Below, piece by piece: positions 60,825 to 64,000 of a DNA stretch of 64,000 bases. A program made the translations under genes and the position numbers. Every line of letters begins with the position of its first letter. Positions within the stretch are counted from its first letter, which is position 1. The stretch comes from Mycobacterium sp. 050128 (GTDB lineage: Bacteria; Actinomycetota; Actinomycetes; Mycobacteriales; Mycobacteriaceae): positions 2,294,001 to 2,358,000 of the forward strand of contig NZ_JAZGLW010000001.1 in the NCBI RefSeq assembly GCF_036409155.1, given 5' to 3'. The notes under the pieces were generated by a model. It did not search any database. It saw nothing but the letters and a program-made list of their open reading frames with translations, and was not told the origin of the DNA.

Positions 60825-61800
60825 TTTCCGGCGGGTGGCAAGGGATGTCTCCAACTGGGGACGTTGGGGAGACGCCGACGAACTCGGCACGCTGAACTTC
60901 ATCACCGCGGACAAGGTCGCGCAGGCCGCCGGTCTGGTCAAGCATGGCAAGGTGTTTGCGCTCGGCGTCGACTTCGGCGCCTCCGGTCCGCAGGGCGCCT
61001 TCGAGTTTCGGCACAACCCGGTGCACATCATGACCGTCGACGGCGGCGATGTGAATACGCTGGCCAAGTACGGGGCGAGCTGGCCGCGTAACCCGTTGGC
61101 ACTGCAGCTCAGTAGCTACATGACGGCCGATAACCCGTTCCGCTTCAACGACGACATGATCATCATGCCGCTGCAGGCGGCAAGCCAATGGGATGCGCTG
61201 TCCCACGTCTACTACGACGATTACCTCTACAACGGCTTCCCGGCAGACTCGGTGACCAGTATGGGCGCCTACCACTGCGGCATCGACAAGGTTGACGTCA
61301 AGGGCATCACGTCGCGCGGTGTGCTACTGGACTTGGTCCGCCATCGGGGTGCGGAGGTGTTCCTCGAAGCCGGAAACCCGATCTCGCCGGAAGAACTCGA
61401 CGACGTGGTCCGCGCCCAGGGCGTGACCATCGGGCGGGGCGACATCGTGCTGATCCGGACCGGCTGGTGGACAAGGTTTCTGATGACCGGGAACAAGACC
61501 GAAGGCTATTCCGGACTGGACTGGCGATGTGCCCAGTGGCTGCACGATCACGAGATCGCGGCCGTGGCCGCCGATAACCTTCAGGTCGAAGACCTGGTGT
61601 CTGGAATCGACGGCGTCACCTTCCCCCTGCATCTGCTCTGCCTGCGCGACATGGGCATGATCTTCGGCGAATACTGGGATCTCACCGCGCTGGCCGAAGA
61701 CTGCGCCGCCGACGGCGTCTACGAGTTCCAGCTCGTCGCTCCGCCGCTGCGGGTGGTCGGTGCGGTCGGCTCTCCCGTCAACCCGATTGCGATCAAGTGA
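60802..61800 (+). CDS. Cyclase-family protein (kynurenine-formamidase-like), altered metal motif
   Basis: Protein of 332 aa of the cyclase superfamily, which hydrolyses lactones, lactams or formamides. The usual metal motif H-x-G-T-H-x-D-x-x-x-H reads QAASQWDALSH near residue 126: two His residues are replaced by Gln while Asp and the last His remain, as in a subgroup of cyclase-like proteins. Metal binding may therefore differ. Conserved GVLLDLVRHRG and IRTGWW segments support the family. ATG at 60802 has AAGGAG upstream. The stop overlaps the next start (TGATG). Confidence 0.87.
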   Translation: MSRADLTDFRRVARDVSNWGRWGDADELGTLNFITADKVAQAAGLVKHGKVFALGVDFGASGPQGAFEFRHNPVHIMTVDGGDVNTLAKYGASWPRNPLALQLSSYMTADNPFRFNDDMIIMPLQAASQWDALSHVYYDDYLYNGFPADSVTSMGAYHCGIDKVDVKGITSRGVLLDLVRHRGAEVFLEAGNPISPEELDDVVRAQGVTIGRGDIVLIRTGWWTRFLMTGNKTEGYSGLDWRCAQWLHDHEIAAVAADNLQVEDLVSGIDGVTFPLHLLCLRDMGMIFGEYWDLTALAEDCAADGVYEFQLVAPPLRVVGAVGSPVNPIAIK

Positions 61801-62618
61801 TGGACTTTGCGCGTAAGACCATGCTGGTCGACGGCCTTAGCACCGGGTACCTGGAGGCCGGCGAAGGCGATCCGGTGGTGCTGCTGCACGGTGGCGAGTT
61901 CGGCGCCAGCGCCGAACTCGGCTGGGAACGCAACGTTTCCGCGCTGGCCGCGCACTACCGGGTGCTGGCCCCGGACATGCTGGGGTATGGAAACTCGGCG
62001 AAGGTGATCGACTTCGTGGACGGCCGGGGGATGCGGATACGGCATGTGGCCCGCTTCTGCGAGCTCCTCGGCATCGACTCGGCGCATTTCGTCGGCAACT
62101 CGATGGGCGCGATCAACCTGCTCAACGACACCACGTCCGAGGCGCCGCGGCTGCCGGTCCGTAGCCTGACGATCATCTGCGGCGGCGGAGAAATCCAGCA
62201 GAACAAGCACTTTGAGGCGCTGCAGGAGTACGACGCGAGCCTGGAGGCGATGCGCCGCATCGTCGAAGCCCTGTTCCACGATCCCGGCTATCCGGCCGAC
62301 GAGGAATACGTGGGCCGCCGCTACGAATCGAGCACCGCGCCGGGGGCGTGGGAAGCTGTGGCCGCGGCCCGATTCCGCCGTCCCGGTTCGTCGCGGCCCC
62401 CGACCCCGTCGACCACGCGAGCCTACGAGCGCATCGGCGTGCCGACGCTGGTGGTCGAAGGGGGAGAGGACAAGCTCTTGCCGCGGGGCTGGGCCGCCGA
62501 GATCGCCGAGCAGATCGACGGCGCCCGCTCGACGGTGGTCGACGGCGCCGGCCATTGCCCGCAGATCGAGCAACCGGCAACGGTCAACGACTCGCTGCTG
62601 GAATTCCTGGCTTCCTAG
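61800..62618 (+). CDS. Alpha/beta hydrolase, second C-C hydrolase candidate
   Basis: Alpha/beta hydrolase of 272 aa. VVLLHGGEFGASAELGWERNVSALAAHYRVLAPDMLGYG is the N-terminal half, the nucleophile is in VGNSMGAINLL near residue 102, an acid candidate in VVEGGEDKLLP and His in GAGHCPQIEQP near 252. Together with the hydrolase at 53459 it gives the cluster two enzymes of this kind, suggesting either two ring-cleavage steps or a lactone/ester hydrolysis. ATG at 61800 (GTG at 61797 also possible). It is the last gene of the operon; its stop overlaps the convergent mmcO stop within CTAG (62615-62618). Confidence 0.88.
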   Translation: MDFARKTMLVDGLSTGYLEAGEGDPVVLLHGGEFGASAELGWERNVSALAAHYRVLAPDMLGYGNSAKVIDFVDGRGMRIRHVARFCELLGIDSAHFVGNSMGAINLLNDTTSEAPRLPVRSLTIICGGGEIQQNKHFEALQEYDASLEAMRRIVEALFHDPGYPADEEYVGRRYESSTAPGAWEAVAAARFRRPGSSRPPTPSTTRAYERIGVPTLVVEGGEDKLLPRGWAAEIAEQIDGARSTVVDGAGHCPQIEQPATVNDSLLEFLAS

Positions 62619-64000
62619 AAGACGTATTCCAGCCGGGTCATCATCCCGGCGACCTGGTGATAGGTGTTGTGGCAGTGCATCTGCCACACGCCGGGATTGT
62701 CGGCCACCAGAACGGCCAGGATCTTCTGCTTGGGCAGCACCATCACGGTGTCCTTGCGGGCACCCAGCGACCCGTCGGGGTTGATCAGCTGGAATGTGTG
62801 CCCGTGCAGGTGGATTGGGTGATACATCATCGTCGGGTTGTCGAACGTGATGGTGGGCCGCTGGCCCTGCTGAACGTGCAGCGGATTGGTCTTGCTGTAG
62901 GGCTCGCCGTTGATCGTCCAGTCGTACTGGACCATGTTGCCGCCCAGAACGACGGGAAGGTTGAGTCCGGGTTCGGGCCAGCCCAACATGACCGGCGTTG
63001 CCGCGGTGAACATCTCGATGGTTCCCACGCGTCGGTTGAGTTCGGCCGGTTGGAACTGTGGATCGGGCGGGCTGCCCTTGCCGGTGGACAGCAGCGCCCG
63101 CGCCAGCGCTCCCTTGCCCTCGGCCATTGCGACCAGTGGGAAGACTCCGTCGGCGGCGGTCACGATCACGTCGTACCGTTCGGCCATCCCGATCAGCAGG
63201 GCGTCGACCTGTCTGGGCACGACGGCGTAGCCATCGGTGTGGGTGACCGTCATGGGGTGGCCGGCCAGCGCGACGCGGAAGGTCGTGTCGGAGCCGGTGT
63301 TGATGAAGCGGATCCGGATCCGCTGGCCCGGCTTGGCATTGAAGGTGGTGGGAGCCGCGGGAATTCGCCCGTTGATCAGATAGTAGGGATAGGCGATGTC
63401 TCCGGCGTCGCCGCCAAGCAGGTCGCTGTTTCCGACCCTGGCATTCGGCATTGCCGCCGCCGACGTGGATGGGCTCGTCGGGGTGGTCGACGACGTCGGG
63501 CTGGTCGAAGTGGTCTCGCTGGTCGAGGTGCTAGGGGTCGTCGACGTGGTCGAGGTCGTCGGGCTGGTCGAGGGTGCGGCCGGTACGTTGGACATGCTGG
63601 GCTTGTTCGGGTTCGTGAGTTCCTCGTAGAGCTGTTGCGGGCTCTTTCCCACGCCGTCGGTCCAGTCGTCAAGGATGACAACCCATTCGACGTCGTAGTT
63701 GCCCTCGGTGGGGTCATCGATGATGACCGGCAGGTACAGTCCGGTGTCTTCGTCGAGGCCGGTGTGCGGATGTGCCCAGTAGGTGCCCGAGTTCGGTACG
63801 GAGAACTGGTAGGTGAATTCCTGGCCGGCTTCGATGTTCGGGGTGGCCGGCTCCGCTCCATCCATGTTGTTGCGCAACGCGATACCGTGCCAATGCACCG
63901 ATGTCATGTGGTCGAGTTTGTTCGAGACCTTGACCACGAGCTCGTCGCCGACCCTGGCCCGGATCAGCGGGCCGGGGATCGTGTCGCCGAAGGCCAGCGT
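62615..64000 (-). CDS. mmcO: Multicopper oxidase MmcO-like (5' end outside window)
   Basis: Exported multicopper oxidase that oxidises Cu(I) or Fe(II); the M. tuberculosis homologue Rv0846c gives copper resistance. The reading frame is open to the window edge, so the N-terminus with its signal is missing. Copper motifs are HWHGIAL and YWAHPHTG in domain 1 and HPIHLHGHTFQ and MHCHNTYHQVAGMM in domain 3, the last carrying the type-1 ligands. A Ser/Thr/Pro-rich insert of about 45 residues (about 63450-63600) separates domains 1 and 2, absent from Rv0846c as I remember it. Position next to the Rv0845-like kinase in M. tuberculosis identifies the locus. Confidence 0.92.
   Translation of the reverse strand, partial: TLAFGDTIPGPLIRARVGDELVVKVSNKLDHMTSVHWHGIALRNNMDGAEPATPNIEAGQEFTYQFSVPNSGTYWAHPHTGLDEDTGLYLPVIIDDPTEGNYDVEWVVILDDWTDGVGKSPQQLYEELTNPNKPSMSNVPAAPSTSPTTSTTSTTPSTSTSETTSTSPTSSTTPTSPSTSAAAMPNARVGNSDLLGGDAGDIAYPYYLINGRIPAAPTTFNAKPGQRIRIRFINTGSDTTFRVALAGHPMTVTHTDGYAVVPRQVDALLIGMAERYDVIVTAADGVFPLVAMAEGKGALARALLSTGKGSPPDPQFQPAELNRRVGTIEMFTAATPVMLGWPEPGLNLPVVLGGNMVQYDWTINGEPYSKTNPLHVQQGQRPTITFDNPTMMYHPIHLHGHTFQLINPDGSLGARKDTVMVLPKQKILAVLVADNPGVWQMHCHNTYHQVAGMMTRLEYVF

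Noticed and set aside
63450..63600. CRISPR-like or satellite repeat
   Set aside because: The repetition is an imprecise codon-level repeat inside an open reading frame encoding a Ser/Thr linker; there are no spacers or direct repeats of constant length.

Overview
The window is high-GC actinobacterial DNA and looks like a non-tuberculous Mycobacterium. The evidence is a DesA1-type acyl-ACP desaturase, PhoT/PhoY2, an LCP cell-wall ligase, four predicted F420-dependent luciferase-like oxidoreductases, an MmcO multicopper oxidase, frequent GTG/TTG starts, and a gene order that follows my memory of M. tuberculosis H37Rv Rv0820 to Rv0846c. Statements about that synteny come from recall, not from a search.

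Layout. (1) 1-12.5 kb is a conserved backbone: pstC2-pstA1-phoT, phoY2, LCP protein, dus, desA1, a TetR regulator, an MpaB-type oxygenase, a deaminase, a methyltransferase, an Rv0831c-like protein, then tRNA-Lys, -Glu, -Asp and -Phe. (2) 12.49-17.49 kb is a 5-kb island between the intact tRNA-Phe gene and a 49-bp copy of its 3' part (47/49 identical). Its cargo is a 999-aa double-LysM protein and a 429-aa possible hydrolase; no integrase remains. (3) 17.6-23.1 kb holds a papain-like Tat lipoprotein, a PPOX enzyme, an SDR remnant, a secreted protein, a tautomerase plus LLM oxidoreductase, an LpqR-like dipeptidase and a methyltransferase. (4) 23.1-48 kb is a large accessory region for acyl-CoA and heterocycle metabolism. 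It contains an amidase, a two-subunit B12 acyl-CoA mutase with a CoA-transferase, LysR, an amidohydrolase/ferredoxin operon divergent from an acyl-CoA ligase/ACAD/ACAD/crotonase operon, a five-gene molybdenum-hydroxylase/deaminase operon, and a thiolase with a MeaB GTPase. (5) 48.1-51.0 kb returns to the backbone (Rv0843-like, NarL, Rv0845-like kinase). (6) 51.0-62.6 kb is a meta-cleavage cluster under an IclR regulator, lying exactly between the Rv0845-like kinase and the mmcO gene. (7) 62.6-64 kb is the mmcO gene, cut by the window edge.

How the parts may work together. Two perfect 15-bp operators with identical arms (GAGAAT-N3-ATTCTC), at 34466 and 45898, connect the ligase/dehydrogenase/crotonase operon with the thiolase-MeaB pair 11 kb away, which suggests one beta-oxidation-like regulon. 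The second MeaB-type GTPase is a plausible chaperone for the mutase at 25.7 kb. The mutase has unusual active-site substitutions, so its substrate is open. The 51-62 kb cluster contains an MhpA-like hydroxylase, an MhpB-like extradiol dioxygenase, two C-C hydrolase candidates, two KstD-like flavoproteins, an LLM monooxygenase, an SDR and a cyclase-family protein, as expected for ring-opening catabolism of an unidentified cyclic compound.
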